Shown here: positions 51,181 to 60,669 of the stretch, in pieces
Numbering within the stretch: position 1 is the stretch's first letter
How the letters are laid out: every line of letters begins with the position of its first letter
From: Chitinolyticbacter albus
GTDB lineage: Bacteria; Pseudomonadota; Gammaproteobacteria; Burkholderiales; Chitinibacteraceae
DNA: 64,000 nucleotides
Direction: 5' to 3'
Assembly (NCBI RefSeq): GCF_024437655.1
Contig: NZ_JANBVF010000013.1
Coordinates: 1 to 64,000, forward strand
Notes under the pieces: model-generated
Told to the model about the DNA's origin: nothing
The model's input: the letters and a program-made list of their open reading frames with translations, nothing else
Database searches by the model: none
Program-made: the position numbers and the translations under genes

Positions 51181-52521
51181 ATGGGTTTCCAGCAGGGACT
51201 GAGCGGCCTGAGTGCCGCGTCGAAGAATCTCGATGTGATCGGCAACAACATTGCCAACGCCAATACCGTGGGCTTCAAGAATTCGCGCGCGGAGTTCGCC
51301 GACGTGTTCGCGGCCACCTTCGCCTCGTCCGGCAACGTCGCCGGCATTGGCGTGCGGGTGAAGGACATTGCGCAGCAGTTCGGCCAGGGCAACATCACCT
51401 CCACCAACAACCCGCTCGACATCGCGATCACCGGCAACGGTTTCTTCCGGATGCAGGATACGTCGGGTGCGATCACCTATTCGCGCAACGGTCAGTTCCA
51501 GCTCGATCAGCAGGGCTTCATCGTCAACGGCAGCCAGACGCTGACCGGCTGGCTGGCCGATCCGGTGACGGGCACGCTGATCAAGGGTGGCCAGCCGCAG
51601 CCCCTGCAGGTGACAGTGAGCAATGTCGGCGCGCGCGCCACCGGTGCCTCCGGCCTGTCCAACTCCGGCGTGCAGCTGGGTGCCAACCTCGATGCTGCCG
51701 CGCCCATCCTCGATCGCACCGCGCCGCCCACCGGTGTCGGTCCGCTCAATATCACGGATGCCACCACCTATACCCACTCGACCTCGGCTGATGTCTACGA
51801 CGCGCAGGGCGTGCGCCACACGCTGCAGTTCTTCTTCTCCAAGGTGGGCGTGAACCAATGGGAGGTGCAGACCTCGTTCGATGGCGCCGCCCCCGTGCCG
51901 GCTGATCCCGATGGCGCCGGTCCGCTGGGGCAGGGTTACCTCTATTTCGATGGCAACGGCCAGCTCAGCACCACTTACGACGACGATGCCAACCCGGCGA
52001 CCCCGAATGTGCCCCGTCCGGACAGCGTGGCCAACTTCGTCTACAGCACCAACCTCGTGGCACCGAGCGGTGCAACCAGCCCGTTCAGCTTCAACGTGAA
52101 TTTCGCCGGCACCACGCAGTTCGGCAATGAGTTTGGCGTGAACGTGCTGCGCCAGGACGGTTATGCCGACGGCGTGCTGACCGGCATGTCGATTTCCAAG
52201 GAAGGCACCATCGTCGCCCAGTACTCGAACAGCCAGACCAAGGCGATCGGGCAGATCGTGCTGGCCAACTTCACCAACCCGCAGGGCCTGCAGCCGCTGG
52301 GCGATAACCGCTGGGCGGAGTCGTTCGAGTCGGGCCAGCCGCGTGTCGGTGATCCGGGGACCAGCGATCTGGGCCTGTTGCAGCCGTCGGCGGTGGAGGA
52401 TGCCAACGTCGATCTGACGGCTGAGCTCGTGAACCTGATCGTGGCGCAGCGCACCTATCAGGCCAATGCACAGACCATCGAGGCGCAGGACACCATCCTG
52501 CAGACCATCGTCAACCTGTAA
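51181..52521 (+). CDS. flgE: Flagellar hook protein FlgE
   Basis: 446 residues from the ATG at 51181. N-terminal LSGLSAASKNLDVIGNNIA, FlgE/F/G-like beta domains, and C-terminal VDLTAELVNLIVAQRTYQAN. It polymerises into the hook. An open frame upstream of this start lies inside flgD. Confidence 0.97.
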   Translation: MGFQQGLSGLSAASKNLDVIGNNIANANTVGFKNSRAEFADVFAATFASSGNVAGIGVRVKDIAQQFGQGNITSTNNPLDIAITGNGFFRMQDTSGAITYSRNGQFQLDQQGFIVNGSQTLTGWLADPVTGTLIKGGQPQPLQVTVSNVGARATGASGLSNSGVQLGANLDAAAPILDRTAPPTGVGPLNITDATTYTHSTSADVYDAQGVRHTLQFFFSKVGVNQWEVQTSFDGAAPVPADPDGAGPLGQGYLYFDGNGQLSTTYDDDANPATPNVPRPDSVANFVYSTNLVAPSGATSPFSFNVNFAGTTQFGNEFGVNVLRQDGYADGVLTGMSISKEGTIVAQYSNSQTKAIGQIVLANFTNPQGLQPLGDNRWAESFESGQPRVGDPGTSDLGLLQPSAVEDANVDLTAELVNLIVAQRTYQANAQTIEAQDTILQTIVNL

Positions 52522-52538
52522 GCCGAACCGGGTAAGCC

Positions 52539-53285
52539 ATGGATCGCCTGATCTATACCGCAATGAATGGCGCCAAGCACAGCGCCTACCGCCAAGAAGC
52601 CATTGCGCACAACCTCGCCAACGTCGGCACGCCCGGGTTCCGCGCCCAGCTGGAAGCGTTTCGCGCGGTGCCCGTGGTCGGTGGCGGTGGCACGCTGCCG
52701 ACGCGTGCCTTCGTGGTCGAGCAGAGCGCCGGCTCAGACTTCACGCCGGGCATCCTGCAGCAGACCGGGCGCGATCTCGATGTGGCGGTGGAGGGCGACG
52801 GTTGGCTGGCGGTGCAAACCGACACCGGCGAGGCCTATACCCGCAACGGCAGCTTCGAGATCGATGCGACGGGCCTCTTGAAAACCCGCAATGGCCTGAC
52901 CGTGCTGGGTGAGAACGGCCCGATCACCGTGCCCGAGAACAACAAGGTGACCATTGCCAAGGACGGCACCGTCACCGGCACCGATGTGAACGACCCGACG
53001 CAAAGCAACGAGATCGGGCGTCTCAAGCTGGTGAGTCCGGATCTGGCGACGCTCGATCGCGGCTACGACGGTCTCTTCCGTCAGCGCAGTGGCGAGCTCG
53101 CGCTGCCGGATGTCAACGTGCAGCTGAACGCCGGCGCGCTCGAATCGAGCAATGTGAATTCGGTCGAGGCGCTGGTCGACATGATCTCCGCGCAACGCCA
53201 TTACGATACCCAGGTCCGGCTGTTGCAGGCTGCGGATGCCAATGCGCGCGCCGTATCGCAACTACTGACGATGAGCGCGATTTAA
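52539..53285 (+). CDS. flgF: Flagellar basal-body rod protein FlgF
   Basis: 248 residues: MDRLIYTAMNGAKHSAYRQE, HNLANVGTPGFRAQLEAF and C-terminal ESSNVNSVEALVDMISAQRH. Proximal rod subunit. Confidence 0.97.
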   Translation: MDRLIYTAMNGAKHSAYRQEAIAHNLANVGTPGFRAQLEAFRAVPVVGGGGTLPTRAFVVEQSAGSDFTPGILQQTGRDLDVAVEGDGWLAVQTDTGEAYTRNGSFEIDATGLLKTRNGLTVLGENGPITVPENNKVTIAKDGTVTGTDVNDPTQSNEIGRLKLVSPDLATLDRGYDGLFRQRSGELALPDVNVQLNAGALESSNVNSVEALVDMISAQRHYDTQVRLLQAADANARAVSQLLTMSAI

Positions 53286-53315
53286 CGCGCCTGAAGAACA
53301 CGAGGAATAACTGCC

Positions 53316-54101
53316 ATGATGCGCTCGCTGTGGATCGCCAAGACCGGCATGGATGCGATGCAGATGAACGTCGACGTCATCTCGCACAACCTGGCCAACG
53401 TCAACACCAACGGCTTCAAGCGCGAACGGCTGATCTTCGAGGATCTGCTGTACCAGAACATGCGCCAGCCCGGCGCCTCGACCAGCCAGCAGACCCAGCT
53501 GCCCACGGGCCTGCAGCTCGGTACCGGCGTAAAGCCCGTTGCCACAGCGCGCATCTTCATCCAGGGCAATCTGCAGCTCACCGATGGCACGCTGGACATG
53601 GCGATCAACGGTGAGGGCTTTTTCCAGATTGCCTTGCCCGATGGCACCACCGCGTATACCCGCGACGGCGGCTTCCAGGTCGACAGTCAGGGCAATGTGG
53701 TGACCTCCAGTGGCTACCAGATCCAGCCTGCGCTGCAGGTGCCGGCCGGAACCACCAAGCTGTCGATCGGCAAGGACGGCACGGTTACCGCCGTGGTCAA
53801 CAACGACGCCGCGGCACCGGTGCAGCTGGGCACCGTCCAGCTCGCCACCTTCATCAACCCGCCGGGGCTGCAGGCGATCGGTGAGAACCTGTTTCTGGAA
53901 ACGGCCGCGTCCGGCGCGCCGGTGGTCGGCCAGCCGGGCACCAATGGCCTGGGCGCGATCAATCAGGGTTATGTCGAAACGTCCAATGTCAACGTGACCG
54001 AGGAGCTGATCAACATGATCCAGGCGCAGCGCGCGTTCGAGATCAACTCGCGGGCCATCCGTACTTCCGACGAAATGTTGCAGCGCTTGACGCAGCTATA
54101 A
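53316..54101 (+). CDS. flgG: Flagellar distal rod protein FlgG
   Basis: 261 residues, the standard FlgG length: [40 protein letters not shown], and [20 protein letters not shown]. Distal rod subunit. Confidence 0.98.
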   Translation: MMRSLWIAKTGMDAMQMNVDVISHNLANVNTNGFKRERLIFEDLLYQNMRQPGASTSQQTQLPTGLQLGTGVKPVATARIFIQGNLQLTDGTLDMAINGEGFFQIALPDGTTAYTRDGGFQVDSQGNVVTSSGYQIQPALQVPAGTTKLSIGKDGTVTAVVNNDAAAPVQLGTVQLATFINPPGLQAIGENLFLETAASGAPVVGQPGTNGLGAINQGYVETSNVNVTEELINMIQAQRAFEINSRAIRTSDEMLQRLTQL

Positions 54102-54123
54102 TCGCCGTTCCGGAGTTCCAGTC

Positions 54124-54801
54124 ATGATGCAACGCTTCGTCGTCGCCTGTGCGGCCCTGCTGCTGGCCGCATGCGCCCTGCAGCCACAGACCATCGTTTC
54201 CCAGCCGACCTCGGCGCGGCCGATGCAGCCCTTGCTGCCCAGTCAGAACCAGGGGGCGATTTTCCAGGTGGGCAACGCGCGCAACCTGTTCGAGGAGCGT
54301 GTCGCGCGCATGGTCGGTGATCTGTTGACCATCCGGGTCGAGGAAAACCTGACCGCTTCGAACAGCTCTGACAGCAGCAGCGATCGCAGCGGCGGCCTCA
54401 ACTTCGAGACCGAGGGCAATCTGCCGCTGTTCCCAGGCTCGCTCGAGAAATTCATTTCCCGCCCGGCCGGTGTCAGTGTCACCAGTGGCAACAACTTCGA
54501 GGGCAAGGGCGATACCACCAACAGCAATACCTTCCGCGGCACCATCGCGGTGACGGTGGTCGACGTATTGCCCAACGGCAATCTGGTGGTGGGCGGGGAG
54601 CGGCAGATCTCGATCAACGGGCAGAACAATACGCTGCGCTTTACCGGGGTGGTCAATCCCTTTGATGTCCAGGCGGGCAACGTCATCTCGTCGACCAAGG
54701 TGGCCGACGCGCGTATCGAACAGGTGGGGCGCGGCTATATTGCCGATGCCAATACCATGGGCTGGCTGCAGCGTTTCTTCCTCAACGTGATGCCGTTCTG
54801 A
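54124..54801 (+). CDS. flgH: Flagellar L-ring protein FlgH
   Basis: 225 residues with a lipoprotein signal ending LLLAAC. Family segments: AIFQVGNARNLFEERVARMV, GDLLTIRVEENLTASN and IRP-like end VGRGYIADANTMGWLQRFFL. It forms the outer-membrane ring. Confidence 0.97.
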   Translation: MMQRFVVACAALLLAACALQPQTIVSQPTSARPMQPLLPSQNQGAIFQVGNARNLFEERVARMVGDLLTIRVEENLTASNSSDSSSDRSGGLNFETEGNLPLFPGSLEKFISRPAGVSVTSGNNFEGKGDTTNSNTFRGTIAVTVVDVLPNGNLVVGGERQISINGQNNTLRFTGVVNPFDVQAGNVISSTKVADARIEQVGRGYIADANTMGWLQRFFLNVMPF

Positions 54802-54812
54802 TAGGGGTGAAC

Positions 54813-55904
54813 ATGCGAACCTGGATACTGGCAGCGACGCTGCTGCTTGCCGCCACTGCGGCGCAGGCCGAGAAAATCCGCGACCTCGCGAGCATCGCCG
54901 GCGTGCGGCCCAACCAGCTGGTCGGCTATGGCCTGGTGGTGGGCCTTGATGGCAGCGGTGACCAGACCACGCAGACGCCGTTCACCGTGCAATCGGTGAT
55001 CAACATGCTGGGTAACCTGGGCATCCAGGTGCCCAATGGCAACAACCTGCAGTTGAAGAACGTGGCCGCGGTCACGGTGACGGCGACGTTGCCGGCCTTC
55101 TCGCGCCCGGGCCAGCCGCTTGATGTGACCGTCTCGTCGATCGGCAACGCCAAGAGCCTGCGCGGCGGCACGCTGGTGCTGTCGCCACTCAAGGGTGCCG
55201 ACGGCCAGATCTACGCGATGGCGCAGGGCAATGTGGTCGTGGCCGGTGCCGGCGCCGCAGCCGGTGGCTCGAGCACCCAGATCAACCAGTTGGCCACGGG
55301 CCGGATCCCGGCTGGCGCCACGGTCGAGCGCGCGGTGCAGAATGCGCTGGGGCAGGGCGAGTTCGTGCAGCTGGAGTTGCTGCAGACCGATTTCACCACG
55401 GCCAGCCGTGTCGTTGGTGCGATCAATGGCGCGCTGGGCCCGGTTTCCGCCGCCCTTGATGGCCGGGTGATCCAGGTGCGCGCGCCGTTCGATAACAACC
55501 AGCGCGTGGCCTTCATTTCCCGGCTGGAAAACATCGACGTCAATACGCCCGAGGCAGCGCCCAAGGTCATCATCAATGCGCGCACCGGCTCCGTGGTGAT
55601 GAACCAGGCGGTGACGGTGGAGCCCTGTGCCATTTCGCACGGCAGCCTCACGGTGACCATCGCCGCCAACAATCAGATCTCGCAGCCCAATCCGCTCGGC
55701 ACCGGTGTCACGGCGGGCGTGCAGAATGCCGATATCAACATCCAGGAGGACGGCGGCGGTGTGGTACGCCTGCCTAAGGCCTCCAATCTGCGTGACGTGG
55801 TGCGTGCGCTCAATGCCGTCGGTGCCACCCCGCAGGATCTGCTCGCGATTCTGCAGGCGATGAAGGCGGCCGGCAGTCTGAAGGCCCAGCTCGAAATCAT
55901 CTGA
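54813..55904 (+). CDS. flgI: Flagellar P-ring protein FlgI
   Basis: 363 residues from the ATG at 54813, which follows aggggtga; GTG 54807 is an alternative. Signal peptide ends TAAQA. Segments: IRDLASIAGVRPNQLVGYGL, QLELLQTDFTTASRVV and VVRALNAVGATPQDLLAILQ. It forms the periplasmic ring around the rod. Confidence 0.97.
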   Translation: MRTWILAATLLLAATAAQAEKIRDLASIAGVRPNQLVGYGLVVGLDGSGDQTTQTPFTVQSVINMLGNLGIQVPNGNNLQLKNVAAVTVTATLPAFSRPGQPLDVTVSSIGNAKSLRGGTLVLSPLKGADGQIYAMAQGNVVVAGAGAAAGGSSTQINQLATGRIPAGATVERAVQNALGQGEFVQLELLQTDFTTASRVVGAINGALGPVSAALDGRVIQVRAPFDNNQRVAFISRLENIDVNTPEAAPKVIINARTGSVVMNQAVTVEPCAISHGSLTVTIAANNQISQPNPLGTGVTAGVQNADINIQEDGGGVVRLPKASNLRDVVRALNAVGATPQDLLAILQAMKAAGSLKAQLEII

Positions 55905-55922
55905 GTCTGGTTGTGGAGTAAA

Positions 55923-55946
55923 AAAACGGCGCCACGGCGCCGTTTT
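55923..55946 (+). terminator. Terminator-like hairpin between flgI and flgJ
   Basis: Stem AAAACGGCGC/GCGCCGTTTT (55923-55932 with 55937-55946), loop CACG, preceded by further A residues. It would end the flgB-I transcript. Confidence 0.75.
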
Positions 55947-55984
55947 GCATGGGCCGAACGGGTGGCCCGCGTGCATTTCTGCGC

Positions 55985-56000
55985 TGGCACGGCTCTTGCT
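55985..56000 (+). promoter_or_regulatory. Sigma-54 promoter of flgJKL unit
   Basis: TGGCACG-gctc-TTGCT is an exact match to the -24/-12 consensus with correct spacing. A start near 56012 gives a short leader to flgJ at 56035. It lies 38 bases after the flgI hairpin. Confidence 0.88.
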
Positions 56001-56034
56001 GGAGTAGGGGCAGTCCCCAGCAGAGTGCCGCACC

Positions 56035-56955
56035 ATGCTCTCCACCCCGAATAGCCAGAACTTGCGAGATTTCGCCGCCGACGTGCGCAGCGCAGATGGC
56101 ATGCGCATGCTCGCCAAGCAAGATGCCAAGGCCGCCAGTCGCGAAGTGGCGCGCCAGTTCGAATCGCTGCTGGTACAGCAGATGATTAAGTCGATGCGCG
56201 AGGCCACGCCCAGCTACGACGAGTTCACGAGCTCCAGTACCGACCTGTTCCGCGGCATGTACGACCAGCAGCTGGCGCAGACCATGTCCCGCGCCGGTGC
56301 GACGGGTCTGGCCGACTCCATCCTGCGGCAGATCGAGGTGCAGGCCAACCCGGCCTTGCTGCGCCAGAGTACCGGCCAGGGCCTGAAACTGTTTGAACAG
56401 CCCTTTGCTGCAAGCGCTGGCCAGGCCGCGCTGGCGGCGGCGAAATCTGCCGTAACGGCAAAAGCTGCCGCTGTTTCTGGTGGTGTCAGCGACTTCCTGA
56501 ACCGCATTTCTGGTGCCGCCGATGCCGCTGCCGACAAGTTGGGCGTGGCGCCTCATCTCTTGACCGCGCACGCGGCGTTGGAAACCGGCTGGGGCCGCCA
56601 GCCGATTCGCGATGCGGCGGGCAACGATAGCCACAACCTGTTCGGCATCAAGGCCAGCAAGGATTGGCCGGGCAAAACCGTCGATATCACCACCACCGAA
56701 TACGTGAACGGCGTGCCCCAAAAGCGCGTCGAGACCTTCCGCGCCTACGACAGCTACGAGGCGGCGTTCAACGACTACGCCGGGCTGATCAAGCGCCAGT
56801 ACAAGGCGGCGCTGGCACAGGGCGACAACGCGGTTGGCTACGGCGCCGCGCTGCAGGCGGGGGGCTATGCCACCGATCCTGCGTATGCGCGCAAATTCGC
56901 GGGCGTTGCCGCCCTGATTCAACGTCAACTGAATGGTTCGGCCGCGCTCGCCTAA
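56035..56955 (+). CDS. flgJ: Peptidoglycan hydrolase and rod cap FlgJ
   Basis: 306 residues, two-domain type: rod-binding region (EVARQFESLLVQQMIKSMRE, SSTDLFRGMYDQQLAQTM) and C-terminal glucosaminidase (LTAHAALETGWGRQPIRD with the catalytic Glu, HNLFGIKASKDWPGKT, FNDYAGLI). It clears peptidoglycan for rod passage. Confidence 0.97.
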   Translation: MLSTPNSQNLRDFAADVRSADGMRMLAKQDAKAASREVARQFESLLVQQMIKSMREATPSYDEFTSSSTDLFRGMYDQQLAQTMSRAGATGLADSILRQIEVQANPALLRQSTGQGLKLFEQPFAASAGQAALAAAKSAVTAKAAAVSGGVSDFLNRISGAADAAADKLGVAPHLLTAHAALETGWGRQPIRDAAGNDSHNLFGIKASKDWPGKTVDITTTEYVNGVPQKRVETFRAYDSYEAAFNDYAGLIKRQYKAALAQGDNAVGYGAALQAGGYATDPAYARKFAGVAALIQRQLNGSAALA

Positions 56956-56982
56956 GGCGGCGGCTGGCAACTGGAGTACATC

Positions 56983-59172
56983 ATGGGATCGAGTGTTTTC
57001 AGCATCGGTGTTTCGGGTCTGAACGCGGCCAATCTGGGCCTGATCACGGCCGGGCACAATATCTCGAACGCCAATACCCCCGGCTATTCGCGCCAGTATC
57101 TGAAGCAGAGCGCGCCATACCCGCAGCTCACCGGCAGTGGCTTTACCGGCCTCGGGGTCAAGGTCGACAGCATCCAGCGCGTGTACGACCAGTTCCTGAC
57201 CCGGCAGGTCCAGACCGCGCAGTCGTCGGCCAGTTATCTGCAGACCTATTTGTCGCATCTGCAGGAGATCGACAACATCGTCGCCGATCCGAGTGCGGGC
57301 GTGTCGCCTGCGCTGCAGGATTTCTTCAGCGCGGTGCAGAACGTGTCGACCAAGCCATCCGACACGCCGTCGCGTTCGGCGCTGATCGCCTCCGCACAGA
57401 CGCTGGTGAACCGTTTCCAGGTGTTCGACCAGCGCTTGACTGAAAGCCTCTCCGCACTCAATGGCGAACTCGCCGACACCGTCGGCAGTATCAATGCGCT
57501 GGGCAAGCAGATCGCCCAGCTCAACGAGCAGATCGCCATCCAGGGCGCGTCCGGTCAGCCGCCCAACGATTTGCTGGACCAGCGCGACGCGCTGATCAAG
57601 GAGCTCAACACTTTCGTCAAGGCCACCACCATCCAGCAAAGCGATGGCACGCTCAATGTTTTCATCGGCAGCGGCCAGAACCTGGTCGTTGGCGGCAATA
57701 GCTTCGAGCTTGCCGCCGAGCCGTCGCGTGACGACCCGTCGCGCCTCTCGGTGGTCTACAAGCAGAATGGCAATACCGTATACCTGCCCGAGAGCCAGCT
57801 TGTCGGTGGCAAGCTGCAGGGCCTGCTTTCGTATCGTTCGCAATCGCTCGATCTGGCACGTAATAACCTGGCGCAGGTGGCGCTCGGTTTTGCGCAAAGC
57901 TTCAACATGCAGCACAGCGCCGGCCAGGATCTGTATGGCAACCTGGGAACCGATTTCTTCTCGTTCCCGGCGGCCAACTCGTTTTCGACCACGCTCAATG
58001 GGGCGACGATCAATGTCTCGGTGCCCAGCAGCAATGTGCCGACCACCGACTACGCGATCGACTATGACGGCGCGCAATACATCCTGACCCGGCTGTCGGA
58101 CAACCAGACCGTCAACATCACGCCGGCGCAGATGACGGCCGGTTTCTCCGGCCTGGGCGTTACCGTGCAATTGACCGCGGGTGCGCCGGCGGGCGTGGGT
58201 AGCACCAGTTTCTCGTTCCCTCCTGCGCTGGGCCTCGTCAACAGCAATACCCAGAACACCGGCAACGCAACGCTGGGTGGCTATATCAGCGATATCGGCC
58301 AGCTCACCACCAGCAACTACGAGTTCGCGTTCGACGGCGCGCAGTATGTGCTGACGCGCCTGTCCGATCGCCAGCAGACGGTGTTCACGCCGGCCCAGGT
58401 CGCCGCGGGAGTGGTGGGGGTGGATGGCCTGGCCATCAATATCCAGAGCGGAACGATGAACGCGGGCGATCGCTTCACCATCAAGCCGCTGGAGGGCATG
58501 GTGCGCGGACTGGAAGTGTCGATCACCGATCCGCGTGAAGTCGCCACGGCGGCACCGATCTCCGGCAGGCTCGCCAGTACCAATACCGGCAATCTGACCA
58601 TCACCCAGCCACTGGTCGACACGCCGCCGACCACCACGACGGGCGCAGCAGTCAATCCGGCGTTGAAGAACCCGGTTACCCTGCAGTTCACGGCACCGGG
58701 CATGTTCACCATCACCGATAGCGTGACCGGCGTGACCAGTGCGCCGCAGGTCTATACCGCCGGCATGACGGTGGCGTTCAACGGCTGGAGCATGAAGCTC
58801 GACGGCCAGCCGGCGGTCGGCGATGTGATCACGGTCGATCAAAATATCGGCGGCACGGCCGATAACCGCAATGCACTGGCGCTTGGCGCGCTGCAGAGCA
58901 ACCGTATGTTGAACGGCGGCACTGCGACCTATCAGGAATCGTATGGCCAGATGGTATCGACCATAGGCATACAGACCAACGAAGCCACCGTGATGTCTAA
59001 GGCCCAGGACATCGTGCTCGCGCAGGCGGAAACGGCGCGTGACAACGGGGCTGGCGTCAATCTCGATGAAGAGGCTGCCAACCTGCTGCGTTACCAGCAG
59101 GCCTATGTGGCTGCGAGCAAGGTGATCCAGATCGCGCAGGAAGCATTCGATCAGATCGCCAATATCGCGTAA
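56983..59172 (+). CDS. flgK: Flagellar hook-associated protein 1 FlgK, enlarged
   Basis: 729 residues, against about 550 in enteric bacteria. N-terminal D0 (SGLNAANLGLITAGHNISNA) and C-terminal helix (LLRYQQAYVAASKVIQIAQE) are standard. The extra length is in the middle, where two related blocks of about 89 residues occur: DYDGAQYILTRLSDNQTV (from residue 356) and AFDGAQYVLTRLSDRQQT (from residue 445). These are likely surface-exposed domains. FlgK joins hook and filament. Confidence 0.96.
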   Translation: MGSSVFSIGVSGLNAANLGLITAGHNISNANTPGYSRQYLKQSAPYPQLTGSGFTGLGVKVDSIQRVYDQFLTRQVQTAQSSASYLQTYLSHLQEIDNIVADPSAGVSPALQDFFSAVQNVSTKPSDTPSRSALIASAQTLVNRFQVFDQRLTESLSALNGELADTVGSINALGKQIAQLNEQIAIQGASGQPPNDLLDQRDALIKELNTFVKATTIQQSDGTLNVFIGSGQNLVVGGNSFELAAEPSRDDPSRLSVVYKQNGNTVYLPESQLVGGKLQGLLSYRSQSLDLARNNLAQVALGFAQSFNMQHSAGQDLYGNLGTDFFSFPAANSFSTTLNGATINVSVPSSNVPTTDYAIDYDGAQYILTRLSDNQTVNITPAQMTAGFSGLGVTVQLTAGAPAGVGSTSFSFPPALGLVNSNTQNTGNATLGGYISDIGQLTTSNYEFAFDGAQYVLTRLSDRQQTVFTPAQVAAGVVGVDGLAINIQSGTMNAGDRFTIKPLEGMVRGLEVSITDPREVATAAPISGRLASTNTGNLTITQPLVDTPPTTTTGAAVNPALKNPVTLQFTAPGMFTITDSVTGVTSAPQVYTAGMTVAFNGWSMKLDGQPAVGDVITVDQNIGGTADNRNALALGALQSNRMLNGGTATYQESYGQMVSTIGIQTNEATVMSKAQDIVLAQAETARDNGAGVNLDEEAANLLRYQQAYVAASKVIQIAQEAFDQIANIA

Positions 59173-59190
59173 GGCTGAGGAGTAAATATC

Positions 59191-60576
59191 ATGCGTGTCG
59201 CCACTTCCACTATCTACAACCTGGGTGTATCGGGCTTGCAAAAGCATATGTCCGACCAGGCCCGGCTGCAGAACCAGCTCTCGACCGGCCGCCGTATCCT
59301 GACGCCGTCCGATGATCCGATCGCGTCGGCACGCGCCTTGTCGGTGTCGCAGGCGCAATCGAAGAACGAGCAGTATGTGACCAACACCGATAGCGCCGAT
59401 TCCGCCCTGCGCATGACGGAAACCACGCTGCAGCAGGTGACCACGCTGGTGCAGAACGTGCAGCAGCTGGCGATCAATGCCGGCAACCCGACGTTGGCCG
59501 CGAACGAGAAGGCCATCCTGGAAACCGAGTTGCAGGGCCGCTATCAGGAACTGATGGGCCTCGTGAACAGTACCGATGGCGAAGGGACTTATCTGTTCTC
59601 CGGCTTTCGCGGCGATACCAAGCCGTTTACCGAAAGCACCTTCGGCAACGTGACCTACAACGGCGATCAGGGGCAACGTCGCGTACAAATTTCCGATGCG
59701 CGCGCGATTCCGGTGTCCGAGGCCGGATCGCAAGTGTTTCAGCAGATCAAGAACGGCAACAAGACCTTCGCTACCGGCGCCAACGTGGCCAATACCGGCT
59801 CGGGCATCATCAGCATGGGCGAAGTGCTGGATCCGACCAAGTGGGCCAATGCCGCCAACGTGCAGGACTTCCGCATCGAGTTCAATTCGATCCCCGATCC
59901 GACCGATCCCACGGGCGACCCCCTGATCAACTACGACATCATCGACGACAGGGCGACGTTGCCGGACGGTTCGGCCAACCCAAACTACAACTTTTCGATG
60001 GTCGACGGCTATGACTACAACGGCGGCCCTCGGCCTGCCACGCCGGGCGTCAATCCCTATCCGCGCAGCTATACCAGCAATGGCGACATCGAGTTCCGCC
60101 AGCTGCCCGGTGAGACCACGCCACTGATCGCCGGTTGGGATTTTGGCGTGAAGACCAGCATCGAGGGCACGCCCAAGACAGGCGATACCTTCTCGCTGGA
60201 AGCCAGTACCAACCGCGATGTGTTCACCGTATTGGCGGATCTCTCTAGCGCGCTCAAGAGCTACAAGACCGATGGCACCGGCACCGGGCAGGCCACGTTC
60301 CAGAATCAGCTCAACAACGTGATTGCCAACCTGTCGAACTCGCTCGACAACGTGCTGACCACGCAGGCGTCGATCGGCTCGCGGATGAACGAGACCGAAT
60401 CGGTACGCAACACCAACGAGGACATCAACCTGCAGTACAGCCAGACGCTGTCCAAGCTGCAGGATCTTGATTGGGCGCAGGCGATCAGCGATTTCGCGCA
60501 GAACCAGACGTTGCTCGAGGCGGCCCGCACCAGCTTTTCCAAGGTGCAAAATCTCAGCCTGTTCCAGTACATCTGA
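59191..60576 (+). CDS. flgL: Flagellar hook-associated protein 3 FlgL, enlarged
   Basis: 461 residues, longer than the usual 300-400. N-terminal flagellin-like D0/D1 (ATSTIYNLGVSGLQKHMSDQ, RRILTPSDDPIASARALSVS) and C-terminal helix (LSKLQDLDWAQAISDFAQNQ). The central part (about 200-330) has an Asp/Pro/Asn-rich insert (FNSIPDPTDPTGDPLINYDI). Second junction protein between hook and filament; 18 bases after flgK. Confidence 0.96.
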   Translation: MRVATSTIYNLGVSGLQKHMSDQARLQNQLSTGRRILTPSDDPIASARALSVSQAQSKNEQYVTNTDSADSALRMTETTLQQVTTLVQNVQQLAINAGNPTLAANEKAILETELQGRYQELMGLVNSTDGEGTYLFSGFRGDTKPFTESTFGNVTYNGDQGQRRVQISDARAIPVSEAGSQVFQQIKNGNKTFATGANVANTGSGIISMGEVLDPTKWANAANVQDFRIEFNSIPDPTDPTGDPLINYDIIDDRATLPDGSANPNYNFSMVDGYDYNGGPRPATPGVNPYPRSYTSNGDIEFRQLPGETTPLIAGWDFGVKTSIEGTPKTGDTFSLEASTNRDVFTVLADLSSALKSYKTDGTGTGQATFQNQLNNVIANLSNSLDNVLTTQASIGSRMNETESVRNTNEDINLQYSQTLSKLQDLDWAQAISDFAQNQTLLEAARTSFSKVQNLSLFQYI

Positions 60577-60594
60577 GTTCTTCACTGGGAGACG

Positions 60595-60617
60595 ACCCGG
60601 CTGCGGCCGGGTTTTTT
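60595..60617 (+). terminator. Terminator of the flagellar unit
   Basis: Stem ACCCGGC/GCCGGGT (60595-60601 with 60606-60612), loop TGCG, then a run of six T (60612-60617). Confidence 0.93.
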
Positions 60618-60669
60618 CATGGGCGCGACCCGCTTGGGCGGCCTTGCCCACACCGGTATCATGGCGCCC

